Positions 35,926-49,050 of a stretch of DNA of 64,000 nt are shown one piece after another; positions within the stretch are counted from its first letter, which is position 1; each line of letters opens with the position of its first letter. This DNA comes from Sesamum alatum. Taxonomy: Eukaryota > Streptophyta > Magnoliopsida > Lamiales > Pedaliaceae. The notes below the pieces were generated by a model. The model was not told the origin of the DNA. It saw nothing but the letters and a program-made list of their open reading frames with translations, and ran no database searches. Where the stretch lies: the NCBI GenBank assembly GCA_034509735.1, contig JACGWO010000005.1, positions 12,541,692-12,605,691 of the forward strand. Direction: 5' to 3'. The position numbers and the translations under genes were made by a program.

Positions 35926-36174
35926 TCAGTTCCATGTTGTGGCTTTAAGGATTTACATGTTACAATGTGTAAAGCATGTACAATGTGTTTAAAATGCTTT
36001 TGGAAAGCATGTTTTATGGTTTTTCTAGCATGATTAAACGTATGAAAATATGTGTTAATTTCGCTTTTGAAAGTATGGATATCCATGCATTTTATGAGAA
36101 TTTGATTTTTTGTAAATACATGATTATATTTCAGTTTTATAGCAGAAATTTTTAAAAAAAATTGGCAAACGTTC

Positions 36175-36365
36175 AGCAGCCGTCTGCTTGTTACTGCCTG
36201 CCGGCCAGTCACTGGGCCAGCAGGCGCGCAGGCCGGCGCGCGCGCACGCGTGCTGGCGGGCAGCGCAGGCAGGCACCTTCGCGCGCTGGCTTCTGCCCAT
36301 ACGCGCTCTGGCCCCGCGCGCACGGGGCCAACCGTCGGCCGGTCTGGGACATCTGGGCCGTTTTG
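36175..36365 (+). other. GC-rich island in E2 leader
   Basis: About 190 bp of very high GC (many gcgcgc, gccggc words) about 250-440 nt downstream of the PBS, flanked by AT-rich leader. It matches the E1 island in place and in the edge word tgggccgttttg. Long ORFs on both strands here are a by-product of base composition. Confidence 0.7.
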
Positions 36366-37388
36366 CATTGTGTTTTGTGAAAATTTCAATTTTTTGATTC
36401 TTGATGTTTTCTGAATGTGGATAATTTTGACATATTTTTAATTTTAGTTAAATTGGATTTTTCTAAAATTATTTTTGATGCCTTAGATTATTTTGAAAAT
36501 GGTTTCCAAACTACATTTGTTTATACATTGGATGTATGGGTGATATCCATCAATTGCACTATTAATGTATTATTTTCTACACTTAATTATGTTTATGGTT
36601 AGATATTGCATATCTTGTTATAAATGCATGGAATGTATTTATTTTTTGGCATGTTTATAATTGATATAAATGTGCTTTGTTGTTGTTTATTGGATAAACA
36701 ATATGGATGATCACAAAGCCCATTGACCTATTTATGGTTTATTTATTGTTGGGTGAGCCTGCGTTCCTCTTTATTTTTCTTCTCTCTATCGTTTTTAGCC
36801 TTGAAATAATAAAGCTTTCTTCCCCTCTTTTAATGTACTCACCCCGACTTATGATTGGGGTTTCTTTTAAGTTGTAATGAGAGTAGATTAGATTGTGAGG
36901 TTTTATTTATTAAATGTAAGCTTTCAAGGAGATGAAGGTCCGGTGGACAGAGCCCACAGTGGAAGGTGAAGAAGAATAAATGAGGATTTTACAAGGCCCC
37001 ATTTGAATGATGATGGGATGTGAATATTGTTATAGTGTAGGCTTACCCTAGATTGACCATAGATCCACTGCGGGCTCAGTGGATCACTTAGGAACGAGCT
37101 TGTGGATCATCCTAACAGGGTCGTGCTAGGCTTGTTTTGTATGTGCTTATGTTTTTAATACTTTGATGTATGGTGTTTTTGGAATGCATCGATTTACATT
37201 AAATATTTAAAACTTGAGCATGCAAAACACTAATAATGATGAGGTCTCGGTCTTAATAAACTATAACTCTCACTTGGATGGTCCGAGTAAATATTAGGCC
37301 CAAAATGGAATTAAAATCAAATGGTATGATTATTCCAATCCTTCCATCCATAGCAATGTAGTGAGGAAGCTACTTTCACCCCTTCGTG

Positions 37389-37485
37389 GTCTCACGAGTC
37401 GTGGCATATTTGGAATGGAAGAAAGTTGCACTATTGTTGTGAACAAATGGAATATGCTCCTATTTTCCGGTCTCACGAGTCGTGG
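37389..37485 (+). repeat. Paired 16-bp imperfect palindromes in E2 leader
   Basis: gtctcacgagtcgtgg at 37389-37404 and 37470-37485. Same words and spacing as in E1 (13480-13577). Both stand while the surrounding E2 sequence has drifted. Confidence 0.75.
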
Positions 37486-37854
37486 GGGCCGATAGTTGAG
37501 ATATTCATTTGGTTGATGGGTTGGGCCTAACGCTAAGTAACGTGATTCGCTTGGAGTCCTCGGGACCACGTCAAGAGGCGAGGCAAAATAACTTGGGGAT
37601 CTCATTGGATGAGAATGGTATATGTTACCTCCCACAAATCATTTTTCCGTGTGAATCGTAAAAGCGGGGCATGGAGAATTGCGTTTGTGGACTCCAAGTC
37701 CACTAGGAAATGATTTTCCAAAAACCCCACTTGAGAGTGGTGGGCTTTTTGAAGAAATAGTGAGAGGGGTTAATGACTAAAGACCAAGTCTTAACTTGAA
37801 TTCAATATTATTATAATCTACTAAATTTCTGCTTAACATTTTGAATATAGATTT

Positions 37855-40100
37855 CTAAGAATCCACTCGTTGTAATTCTCGAGACTAACAAATTTGACGT
37901 AACAAACTATAATGATTGGCTGCGAAATCTAAGGATTGTCCTCGATTTCAAAAACCAGGCTTACGTTTTGGATAAGCCTCTTCCTCGGGCCTTGCCGGAG
38001 GGGTTCTCGTCAGAAGAGCGTTCGACGTTTAATGACTGGCAGGAGGACAACCACAAGGTTTTGTAGCATCATACTGGCATCCATGACCAATGAGATCCAG
38101 AAACAGTATGATCGGCTGGATGATGTCAGCTCAATAATGCTCCGCATGAAAGACGTTTATGCGGTACCGGACTGGCATATTAGATATATTGCGATGAAGG
38201 CATTTTTAGGAGCTAAGATGACAGAAAGGTCGTTTGTACACCAACATGGAGTGATAATGCTATCCCTAGTGGAGAAGCTCAAAGATCTCTGAGCTGGTCT
38301 TGGAAAAGAGGCATACACAGACTTGATCCTTCAGTCTCTTCCTCCCTACTTTGACTTGTTTATCGTTAACTATAACATGAATGGGCTTGAAAAAGACCTT
38401 CATGAGTTGATAAGCATGTTGGTCCAATATGAGGCAACGATTGAAAAGTCTGCACCGTCTCTATTGGTGGGGGAGGCTTTGACCTCAAAAGCGAAACGCA
38501 AAGGGGTCGGACGCTGGAAGAGGAAGAAGGGTAAGACAGAATTAGCCACTACAAGTGCCAAGAGCGCTCCTATTTCCATGCTGCGCATGGGCAAAGGAAA
38601 GAGGAAGGCGGTTCAGCAGTAAAGGATTGCGAAAGATGTTTGCATATATTGCCGTGAAAAGGGGCATTAGAAGAGGGAGTGTCCTAACTCCTCTCCAACC
38701 AAGGCATATTTCATTTGAGCTTTAATATGATTACTATTCTACTTTTTGGGTATTGGATACCAGCTGTAGAGCTCATATATGCAAATGGTTTGTAGGTGAA
38801 GGAAAGGAGTAGAAGGCTAAGACGGAGATGGTCCTAAAGCTAAGCGATGGCAGGGCTGTTGTTGTAGAAGCCATAGGACCAGTTAGGTTTAGCCATTAGT
38901 GATCATATTAGGATACAGTTGATAGGTCACAATTATGTAACCTAGCATGATCAACATTATATCTTTCTATTGTTGGACAATGAGGATTACATGTTTTTTA
39001 TCAATAAAAGTTTCTTTTATTTGACGAAGAATGGTTATCTTGTCTGCTAAGTTGTTTGTATAATTGTGTAAATACTATCCCATAATTAGATTATGAATGC
39101 TCAAAACAAATGGTAAAATGGATAATCAAGATAAACTCACAGATTTGGCATGCAAAGTTAGGTCACATTCCTCTAGATATGATAAGGAGGTTAGTAGATT
39201 CAACGAGTATAGAAATAGATAATTTGAGCCTACTAGCTTGCAATGCCTTCTTGAGCAGGAAGATGGCCAAGAAGTTCTTTGTAGGACAAAATATGCTTGC
39301 TAGTGGTCTGTTAGATTGGATCCAGTCAGACATCTGTGGGTCACTAAATACATAAGACCAGAAGAGGGTTCACAAGTCTAAGGACCAAATTGGTTGCAAA
39401 ATTAACCTTCGATAGGATCGAGTGGTGTGTATCTACTGGGATTTCTTGATGTATCTAAATGGGAATGGAATTTTCACTCAGTGGAATTCTTCTTGGAACA
39501 CCACAATCGAACGACATCTCTAATAAGGGAGGAATCGAACGTTGTTGGACATGGTTCGGTCGGTGTTTTCATTGAAGTACCTTGGCCCATCTGGGCATGT
39601 TCTTAAGACAGTAGTCAAGTTGTAAAATATGGCACTTTCTAAAGATCATGGCCCATATGCCATATTGGATATGGTATGGTAAGCCTGTATCCTACAAAGT
39701 ACTTGAGTATGTGGGATGGTCTTACATACGTTAAGGGACTAGTGGGAAGCAAACTAGGTTTGCACAGGTTCATGTGTTGTCCTCAGGGAAATTGGATTTC
39801 AGAGGATAACTGGTGTGAGGAGTAGCTCCTTGAGGAATCAAGTAGAATGACACCTCAGTATCATATAGCAAACATCATTTGAAATCAAGTTTGTTCACTG
39901 ACTATATTCCAGTCCTCCTGAGGACAACCAGGATATCTTACATACCTAAAAGGTACAGGTTTCTGGGTCAATCCGGTCAATTCGATTATAATCTAAAACA
40001 CATAAGGAGAAGCAATATTGGACAGTTGATTGAATCAATGGCTTGGAGCCGTATGACTTGACATGGAATTCAAGCTAGGTTTGAAACTCCATGTAACTGG
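37855..40100 (+). pseudogene. E2 gag, protease, pre-integrase and integrase remnants
   Basis: The gag start position reads ATT in place of ATG (near 37852). Gag follows: NDWLRNLRIVLDF, SIILASMTNEIQKQYDRLDDV, MLRMKDVYAVPDWHIRY (38070-38190), QSLPPYFDLFIVNYNMNGLEKDLHELISMLVQYEATIEKS (38329-38445), and a basic stretch. The zinc knuckle CIYCREKGH-stop-KREC is near 38641-38685. The protease region WVLDTSCRAHIC has DTS in place of DTG (near 38745). Pre-integrase IWHAKLGHIPLDMIRRLVDS starts near 39137. Decayed integrase follows to about 39780. The integrase-RT linker (IPVLLRTTRISYIPKRYRFLG) is at about 39906-39965. Many stops and frameshifts; no functional product expected. Confidence 0.85.
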
Positions 40101-41025
40101 AATATTCATTTTGATGAGTTCATGTGGGGTATGACTCGATCAGTAATGATCTTGAGGGTCAGTGGGAGTTTGGTTGTGTTCCTAGTGTTTAAATTGTGTA
40201 ACGTCTTATTCATTTGGAATGAATTTAAGATGTTAGGAAATAATGAAACACGAACGTTGTTCATGGGATTCTCCATGAAATGAATTGGATTCCTATATAT
40301 AGCATTAAGCTGTCCAAGACACAGTCAGGGTTGGCTGATGAGGAAGCATAGATGTTTGACATCCCTTACGTCTTTGCCATAGGCAGAATGGGTATGTTGT
40401 TTGGTGCATTGGAACTCATGTTGTGTATGCTTTGGGCGTAACAACAGAAATGGGGTGTGTACCAGGGAGGCAGTAGATTGCTGTTGACAATAGTCTTTGG
40501 TACCTGAATAAGGATTAAAGAAGTTCTTGATGCAAGTTCTATGGAGAGTTGATTCTGGAAGGCTATAGCGATACTAGCTTCCAGTATCATGTGAATAATA
40601 TCTAGTCGCAGTATGAACATATATTCAGGCTTAATAGTAAGGTGTTGGCTTGGAAAGGTTTCAAGCGGGATACCATGACGGACCATGAAAGTTGAATGTA
40701 TGGCAACTTTAGAAGTTGCTTTGGGAAGTGGTTTGGATGAAAAATCACATCCAATGGTTGGGTGCAGTGCCTAGCACGGCCGAGCCAGTAGTTACCTTGG
40801 AGGATAACAACATGGCTGTAGCGCAAGCTAAAGGACCGAGATCTCATCACGCATCCATGAAAATTCTTAGACAGTATCATCTTCGTAGAGCAATGGTATG
40901 AAGAGGTGACGTGCAGTTGGACCGCATCATCTTGGCAGAAAGAAGGTAGACTCGTGAGACCGAGCTGGATATCGCAGATTACTCATGATCATATAAGTCT
41001 GAGCGACATGGGTGATTGGCTTTAG
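40101..41025 (+). pseudogene. E2 RT tail and RNase H remnants
   Basis: RT body is mostly absent. RNase H is recognisable from about 40710: WMKNHIQWLGAVPSTAEPVVTLEDNNMAVAQAKGPRSHH (40728-40845), then KILRQYHLRRAMV and RGDVQLDRI (to about 40930). Upstream pieces (40530-40700) are scrambled across frames. Confidence 0.75.
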
Positions 41026-41039
41026 GTCAAGTGGGAGAT
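41026..41039 (+). promoter_or_regulatory. E2 polypurine tract (PPT)
   Basis: ggtcaagtgggaga plus t immediately before the 3' LTR; identical core to E1. Confidence 0.85.
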
Positions 41040-43201
41040 TGTTAGAATAGATGACCAAAAAGCTAATTGAATTGGCGGTTTTGGGTACTATTTAACAATC
41101 TTTATGAAAGTAATATTGACTTGATGAATATAGTAAGTATTCATCCGTGGCACTATGTGTTTGTTGTGCTTATAGATTACGTTAAACGGCATTTTAACCT
41201 CACAACAAATGCCCACAGACCAATTAGATAACCCATGTAGTTGGGTTGCGCATTGGATGGCAAGTATTAAACCAACTTCTAAGGGTTGGCCTAAATCGTT
41301 CCAAGTGAAGGACCTTGGGACAGGGCATCGAGGATCCTATAGAGACTTGCACTGAGGATTGCATTCATTGGATGAGTGTCGTGTTTCATCGACGACCGAC
41401 GTTGGACGTCTACGCAATATTAGTGGGTTAGTTTACAAGGGTGTCAGTTGACTGAACTGACTCGCGGGAATCGTCATATGGAAGCCTTTGGAGACTTGGT
41501 TGGTATGGCTGGAATTCTCGGCTCCAATAGTACGAGATTAGTCCTCGGACTTAAGAAATCATGACAGTCACATGCATATGATGGTTGTACCTAGGGTCTG
41601 GCAAGAGATGTCCGTATCTGGGATACGTTCATCATAAGTCTTATCCAGTGCAATCGGAATATCTATTGAGGACGGTGGAATCCAAGATAGGATCTATCAC
41701 CTATTAGTATATGACAGTCGAGTCTCCTATGCGCTCTGAGACGGTTTAAGCTCTCTAAGTCTGTGGCCACAGCGATTGGTCGAGTAGGGAATGGTTACCT
41801 ACGTCAATCAATGGAGCAAAAGTGTCTCGAGTTATTAAGCATAATTGTCTAGTCCAGGATGGGAACCGACGCCCAACTCTATGCCCTAGACTTAGAGCGG
41901 GAGACGGATGATGGAAGGACCGTACTCGTTTGAAACTTTGGAGCTTAAATGTTCACGCCAACATTCACCTAGTCTCTAAGTGCCATGCACCGTTGCCAGA
42001 CGGCCACCCATGGTGACGGGCGTTTTTTTGATTAATGGATAATTGGAAAACAATTAATTAAATTGGATTCTATTGACCAATTGTGTTGGACACAAGCCCA
42101 AGTCTAGCTGAGGGTGAACCTAATGAGTCACATACAAATCAATATGGGGTTGGTAGAATTAATTAATAATTAATTCTAGAAGAAGGGAATTAATTTAATT
42201 GGACTAAATTAATTCAAGGAGAAAATAAATGATTGGATCATTTATTGAGAAATCCATTTGATGGAAGGTCCAATAATTAATTAATTGAATTAGTTAATTG
42301 TTGGATTAAGAACCTTTAAATTAATTGGATTAATTTATCGATTTTGATTTAATTAATTGATTGGATCAATTAACTAGTGTTTGAGCTTATATTTATTCAA
42401 TTAGATTAAGCAAACTTTTGGATTTCAATAAGGTTTAAAATTAATTTGATTAATTTGGAACCTATGGATCTTGGTTGGTCTTGATTTAATTTGATTAAAT
42501 CAAAACCGATCAAAATTGGTCCATGGTTTGAAGTTCAAGCTCTAGAGGTTGGAGCAAGTTGAGGAGGAGTTTCAACTCCACATATGAAGGCCATGATGGT
42601 TCATGGAGAGATAGTGTGCATGTGTATGTAAGTCAGCCTTGGAGGTTAATTTTGGAGGTTGAATTTTGAATTCAATTTCCTACATACAAAAAAACAATGC
42701 ACAACTTGCACAATTTTTTCAGCCTAAAACACTCAAAAATCTCTGTAAATTTTCTCCTTTTTTGTGTTCATACCTTTTGGAAAGGATTAAAGTAAAAAAT
42801 ATTCTAAAAGGCACTAAACAATAGTGTTGTTTTGGAAGTGTTTCTTCTTCATTTCTCTTTTTTCTATTTAGCAATAGATTAGAGTATTTCTCCATAGTGT
42901 GGTGTGGACAATAATTAGAGGAGTTCTACGTTGATTTCTCAAGTGAACGGAAGGAGAAACAAAAACGGAACCACCCACATATCGGTTTAACGTGTTATGA
43001 TCAAAGGTTGGTTTTTATTTACTTTTTGTTCATATCCTTTAGCCACTTGTCCAGCATCTTCTCTCTTTAATTTATGCTTCGACATACACCGAATACCCGG
43101 GAACTTCAAAGGGAATACCCCTTTGAACCTAATTTAAATTATGCTTTAAATTCACGTTTTTACGCTTCCGTTATGTTTTCGGGACGTACCCGATTCTTTC
43201 A
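41040..43201 (+). repeat. E2 3' LTR
   Basis: 2162 bp, tgttagaatagatgacc...ccgattctttca. Clearly diverged from the 5' LTR by scattered substitutions and small indels. Confidence 0.92.
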
Positions 43202-44091
43202 CTATTAATGTAAAAAGGTTGGTATTTTACTTTCTAACTTTTGTCCGCTTATAGCTAGAATATTAAAATTTTATAATTGATTATCTTTACGATATTTAAT
43301 TTTCATTCTCATATTAGTTGATGAAAATATCAACATAATTTATATAAAAAATATGATAATAGTACTTGTTTTGGTTTTCAATTATCTTTTGAACTTTAGA
43401 TTCTATATTAATTCTCTATGCAATATTTACTTTTTATTCTTATATTTGTCACAAAAAATTACCATTTAAATTACTCCATATTTCTAATTGTTTTACTTTT
43501 GAAACAAGATTTTAGTTTTTTCTTTCAAAAAAATTAATAATTATTTATTTTATTTTTTTAAATTTTATTTCTTATATCAATTATCTCTCAAAGTACTTTT
43601 TTTTTTCTACATATTCCTTACAATATTCGTTTTTAGTTAATTTGATTTTATTCTATTTTACTATCTAGTTTTTACAGTCATATAGAATATTTAAACTTAA
43701 TAATTAATTGTGTGGTGTTTATTTTCATCTCTTGCTGACTATATGTAGAGTGATAAAATCATAAATAGATGATGAAAGGCATATGTATTGTGTAAAGGAG
43801 ACATTACGGCATGATTAAGTAGCAAACAATGAAACATAAAGAAGTTTGGATTTTACTCGAGCACAATGGAGGCCTATAATCATCTCTTAATGTACTCTCA
43901 ATTTATGTTTCGTCACATTTTCAAGAGAAAATGAAATCAATGAATTTACACAAGTTCTTTCATTTTTTTTTTTTGGTAGTATTTTTTTATTCTATTATTA
44001 TGAAGTATTTTTTCACTCTACAAGTAAATGAACCAAATCTACATATAAACACGTAAACAACAATTAATAAGAATAAATATATACTATAGTG
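43202..44091. other. AT-rich stretch, no gene seen
   Basis: Very AT-rich with homopolymer T runs (for example 43960-43975). No coding or repeat identity recognised. Confidence 0.5.
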
Positions 44092-44677
44092 TGCTCTGTC
44101 TAATAAATAGGTCACCCGTTTGTCAAAATTCACCGAATTTGTTGATATTAACAAAGAAAAAATAATGAAAATTTATATTTATCCTCAATTGACTTATTAA
44201 TGACATATTGCAGATCAAACAAATATTTTCTGACTAAACTACCCTTATACCGGTGAGGATAAACCTTCTCTAACATGCATTAACGCGTAAAGATGTATAA
44301 GGGTAGTTTGATCATTAAAAGGTTTATTTGACCTACAATAAGTTAGTAATAAGTCAATCGATGTTAATTATCTTTTTGCATTCATTTGTTTTGTTAATAT
44401 CAATAAATTCGATGAATTTTGACAAATGGAGGGACCTGTTTGTTAGAAGAACCAAACCTCAGTGGTACTAAATATAATTCTCCAAATTATAGGAGGTATA
44501 TGTGTAATTAGACCAAACCTCAGTGAAGGGGACTGCAATTATCTCTTTACCATAAAATGAGAATCATTTGAAAAAAGAAATAAACAAGCAAATAATTATT
44601 CAAACTTTAGGAGAGAAGGGCTCCATTTTATTTGAGTGCATTAATGTCACCACCACATTGAAACTTAAGGAGGTGTT
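44092..44677. repeat. 590-bp repeat R1, copy b
   Basis: Same sequence order as 26096-26695, including the inverted halves and the non-palindromic tail up to aaggaggtgttt. It is cut at 44678 by the LTR of the Tekay-like gypsy element, whereas copy a continues. Confidence 0.75.
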
Positions 44678-46566
44678 TGTAGCACCCCCTACAACACTAT
44701 GCTTTGATACCACTAATTTTAATACATTTTTCATAATTAACCCGTTTTACAAGAAATTTATATTAAAATCAATAAACCTCAAAATACAAAATTCAATAAA
44801 AAAATCTAATATCCCCGTAGTTATGTAGCTAGAGATATCAACCCAAGATGTCACAGTTAACCCACCTATTAAGACTGGTAGCACGGCTTATGATCCAATT
44901 CAACTAGTCATTGTCACTTATATCCTGAAAAGTATTGGCAAGGGATGAGCTGACTATTCAATAAATATAGCTAACTAGTATATATATATACATACACATG
45001 TGCACTAGGAGAAATTCCATGCAGTTGACACTAACCTACAATCATCCATCATGCACTTATCACGGAATAACAAAATAACCAATACTAATAATCATACAAT
45101 CATATCACACAACACCCAACTTGTATGATACCCCGTCAAAATTACAGTTTATTCTTTTAGGGTCATGTTTACCCAATCTGGAGTGTATCACTCAATGGTC
45201 TTTGCCAGCTATCATCACCTCCATCACAATATTTTATTTTTTCTCGATATCACGCAACACACAACTCGTATGATACCCCGTCATCAATGATACCACACAA
45301 CACACAACTCGTACGATATCCCATCGTCAATCATATCACACAACACACAGCTCGTATGATATGTCACATCATCTCCACTGATCAATGACAACACACAGCT
45401 CGTCATTAATCATTACTTACCTTAAATCCGAAAACAATTACGTTAATAGGAGGAGTTGTTCAGCCCTCTACTTCATCCCCAGCCTATAATAAGTTATAAT
45501 ATGTATAATCAACATATAAAAATATCGTAAATTTTGAATGAAATTACTAAATAATATTCGTGTAATTTTCGTCGATCTTTTAATATTTTATTTATATTGA
45601 AATTCAAGCCTCTGTTCCTTTTTCGTCTAAATAACTGGACACTATAAACTTTCCCGATATATATCTAATTTATTAATGAACTCATAAGAAGTTATTTTAT
45701 CCAACCCCTCATATTTTATATGTATTCTCTACAACATCCATAAATCAAATTATTACAACACTCATATTCCTTTTTAATAAATACAATATTTCTCAAATAT
45801 AATTTTCTAATATTTTTAAAACATAATTTTCTACTATTCCTATTAATTTCTGTCAATTCTTCACTATTAGAACAATTATCTAACACTAGTATATATAATT
45901 ATGTATTTGGTCAATAAACCCGATCAATTTGAGTAATCCATTATAAAACTACTAAATCTAATAGGTTAAACAAATTTAATTTATTGGCTATAATATTCCA
46001 GTCCAATTAAACATATACCCGAACAGTAATTTGTATAAATGCTCAACTTGATTCAATTTTTCGGTTAAATAGTGAATCAGATAGTACAAAGTATATTTAA
46101 TAAATGCAGTAAACAAGTAATTATATTATATAAATTAATAAAAAATTGAAATTAAAAGTTTACCTCTCGGGTCGCCAAACGCCTGTTTGCTTTTTAATGT
46201 GTGTGTGTGTGTTAGTGTGTGTCTTTTGTGTAAAGTGTGGATGTGTTTTTTTTTTTTTTTTTGTAATATATATATATATATATATATTTTTGTGTACAGA
46301 TAAATGTTTGGGAGGGCCAGTCCTCCCAATTCAGTCATCACCCCCTTTTTTTTTAATAATTTTTATTAAAATTGTAATTTAGTTCCCAACTTCATTATAT
46401 ATATTAATTGATCACAAATATTTTATAAAGTTTCAATTAGCCCCATCATGTTTTAATATATATTATATATATACAATTTCTACCTATAACTTATAATTAA
46501 ATTTATATTTTCTTAATAATTACCAATAAGCCTCTCAATGAAGTATAAAAATCTATGGACGTCACA
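44678..46566 (-). repeat. Tekay-like gypsy 3' LTR
   Basis: 1889 bp from tgtagcaccccctaca to gacgtcaca. It contains imperfect tandem repeats around cacacaactcgtatgatacccc (about 45100-45410) and GT, poly-T and AT microsatellites (46198-46287). Confidence 0.88.
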
Positions 46567-46967
46567 ATTCTCCCCTCCTAATATAAATTTCAGCCTCGAA
46601 ATTTGATTAACTTATCCGCTCGAAGAATGAATAAGGTTATTTCACTTTTATATTCTCCTCAACCTCTCAAGTTATTTATTTTTTAGAGTAATAAATTAAT
46701 CTTTTAAATTTTTTTTTTACCAATAGTATTTCTTTATTTCATAATTTCTTTACGCTCTTATCCAAAATTATTTTTTTGACTCTTATACATAGTTTAATTT
46801 CTCTACAGTATCTATCTCGAATTCATGTCATGTACTTGTGACAGTTCTACTGATAATACTAATTGATACGCTAGTGATCCAATTCTCTTTGTAATCTCAC
46901 ACGTGTAAATATTTCGGACTTGACTTTTCTTACTCTACAAATTTCAAGCTTCTTTTCCGCCTAAGAT

Positions 46968-49045
46968 TGTAGCACCCTCTAACGGTACTACGACTATATT
47001 TTCCCTAAATATCACACTTAATGTAAACCCTGATTATATGTATAATTAGGCACATAATCTAGTCCGTGTTGCGTATATATGCACATAGTCTCATCATCAC
47101 AACAAGAATATTTAATATCTCATCCACAAGATCATATATACATATATCAAGTACGACAAAAATGGGACTATTATAATTAGTTCACATGCTATTCTCGCTT
47201 TTAATTCAAAATGAGACTTCTATTTCTATTTACAATGAGGAGAAAACTGCATACTGGCCCGACCTGACTGGAATGCAAAACGTGGACCTAGTTGTCATGA
47301 ATAGGCACAGCAAAATCTACACCTGAAAATATTAGCAGAGGGATGAGCCTGCAACTCAATAAGTAAATAACCGGTACCACTATACACGCACCTCAATTAT
47401 ATCAACAAGACAAAAACAAGCAACGTATATAATATAATCAACTTAATCAAGCACATTTCATTTTATTTCTCCACGTAGTCATCCCATAACACGATAACCA
47501 ATCAAACTTGTCTTTTCCTAGTTGGCTTACCAGAAAGGTGATATAGTGTTTTTCTCCACCAACTCAACCTCACTATTCATTCATATATACATGAATCCCC
47601 TTGGCATGCCACACAGGCTTATCAATCTCATTTCCCATCAAAGCTCTTTCATTTCGCATCATAGCTCTTTTTATTTCGCATCATAGCTCTTTTCACATCG
47701 CAACATAGCTCTTTCATATCGCATCATAGCTCTTTTCATTTCATTTTGCCACATAGGCTATTCAACAACATCAAGGGGTATTCACATTATAATTACATTT
47801 AATTTCCATCACTCCCTCGATTCCACATATCACCGTTCTCGTAAGCCAACTAGCCACATAAAACCACATAGCAGCATATTTCACGTACAAGCACATAACA
47901 TATCTCAATAGGTTTCCTCATTTCACTTTCACGACATAATCATTCAAAGTAATCATCAACCACTCGTACAATTCAAAATATATTAGTGCTAGCACGAAGC
48001 ATCGGTTCATATAAAAGTAATATCACTAAGAAGTGAAACATATATAGATAATACTAATTATTTACGTACACACTAATAGAAATAAAGAACATATATATAA
48101 GTAGCACTAATTATTTACTTACCTCGATCTTATACAAATTTAGTTAGCTGATATGAAGTCGTACGATCATCTACTTATCCCCGTGTCTGATCATAAGGTA
48201 TAATGCGTATAATTAATATCTAGAATGTCAATTTCTAAACAAAATATTAAATAGTATTTATATATATATATATTTCACCAATCTCTCAATATTTCATTAA
48301 ACCCTTCATCCTATTATAACTACCATTCATAATAACAATTCTTGGATTATATTTATCTCAAAATATACTTATCTTTACTAAATATAACACTTTCAAATAT
48401 ATTCTATAATATTTCTCAAATATAATTTTCAACCCGATTAAACTAAGCCAATCAATTATAGAAATTATTAAATCTAGTAAATTAAGCAGTTTAAGCCAGT
48501 AATTATAACACCCCTGATTCAATTGGGACATTTAACCAGGCGCTAATTATAAACACTCAAATTCATAAAATTTTCCGATTAAACACTAAATCGAATAGTA
48601 TAATTAACATTTAGTAAATGCACTAATTAAATATAATTAATATATTAATTAATAAATAATTTATAACTAAAATCTGCTTACCGATTTAATCGCACCTCCA
48701 CTATGTGTTTGTGTGTGTAAACTTTGTAAATGTATAAAGTTTGTGTGTGTGTGTGTGTGTGAACAAAGTAATTAAAAAGTAAACTGATGGGTGCGTCAGC
48801 ACCCATCTTTATCCAAACTTTTTTTTTTTAATTTTAATAAAAATTTTCAAAATACCCATTACGTCCTTTCTAATTTCTTAATTAATATAATTTGCTCCCA
48901 AATATTATATAAAGCTCCAATTCGCTCCGTTCAAATCTTAATATGATCACAATTTAATCTATAATATATCTACTAATTAACTAAATTTTCTTAAATAATT
49001 ACCAATTAACCCCATAATTATGTATAAAAATTTATGGGCGTCAGA
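46968..49045 (-). mobile_element. Nested solo LTR of a related gypsy element
   Basis: 2078 bp, starts tgtagcaccctcta and ends gggcgtcaga (terminal CA mutated to GA). It is flanked by a perfect 5-bp TSD aagat (46963-46967 and 49046-49050). No internal region. It carries a 20-25 bp tandem repeat (catcatagctctttt-type units, 47640-47745) and a GT run (about 48743-48763). Confidence 0.88.
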
Positions 49046-49050
49046 AAGAT

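Larger units (their letters stand above)
33747..43201 (+). mobile_element. Ty1/copia LTR retrotransposon E2, decayed
   Basis: About 9.46 kb. LTRs at 33747-35912 and 41040-43201, PBS at 35914-35925, PPT at 41026-41039. Gag, protease, pre-integrase and RNase H relics lie in the right order; RT is largely missing. The 5-bp flanks do not match (atgat at 33742-33746; ctatt at 43202-43206), so one end was probably replaced by recombination. This fits the duplicated LTR/LINE junction on its left. Older than E1 judging by LTR divergence and stops. Confidence 0.9.

Noticed and set aside
35919..36389. 156-codon minus-strand ORF and overlapping plus-strand ORFs in the E2 leader
   Set aside because: They result from the GC-rich island lacking stop codons; not shared with the E1 leader.
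33742..43206. Target-site duplication for E2
   Set aside because: Flanks atgat and ctatt do not match; the left flank is explained by the duplicated LTR/LINE junction.
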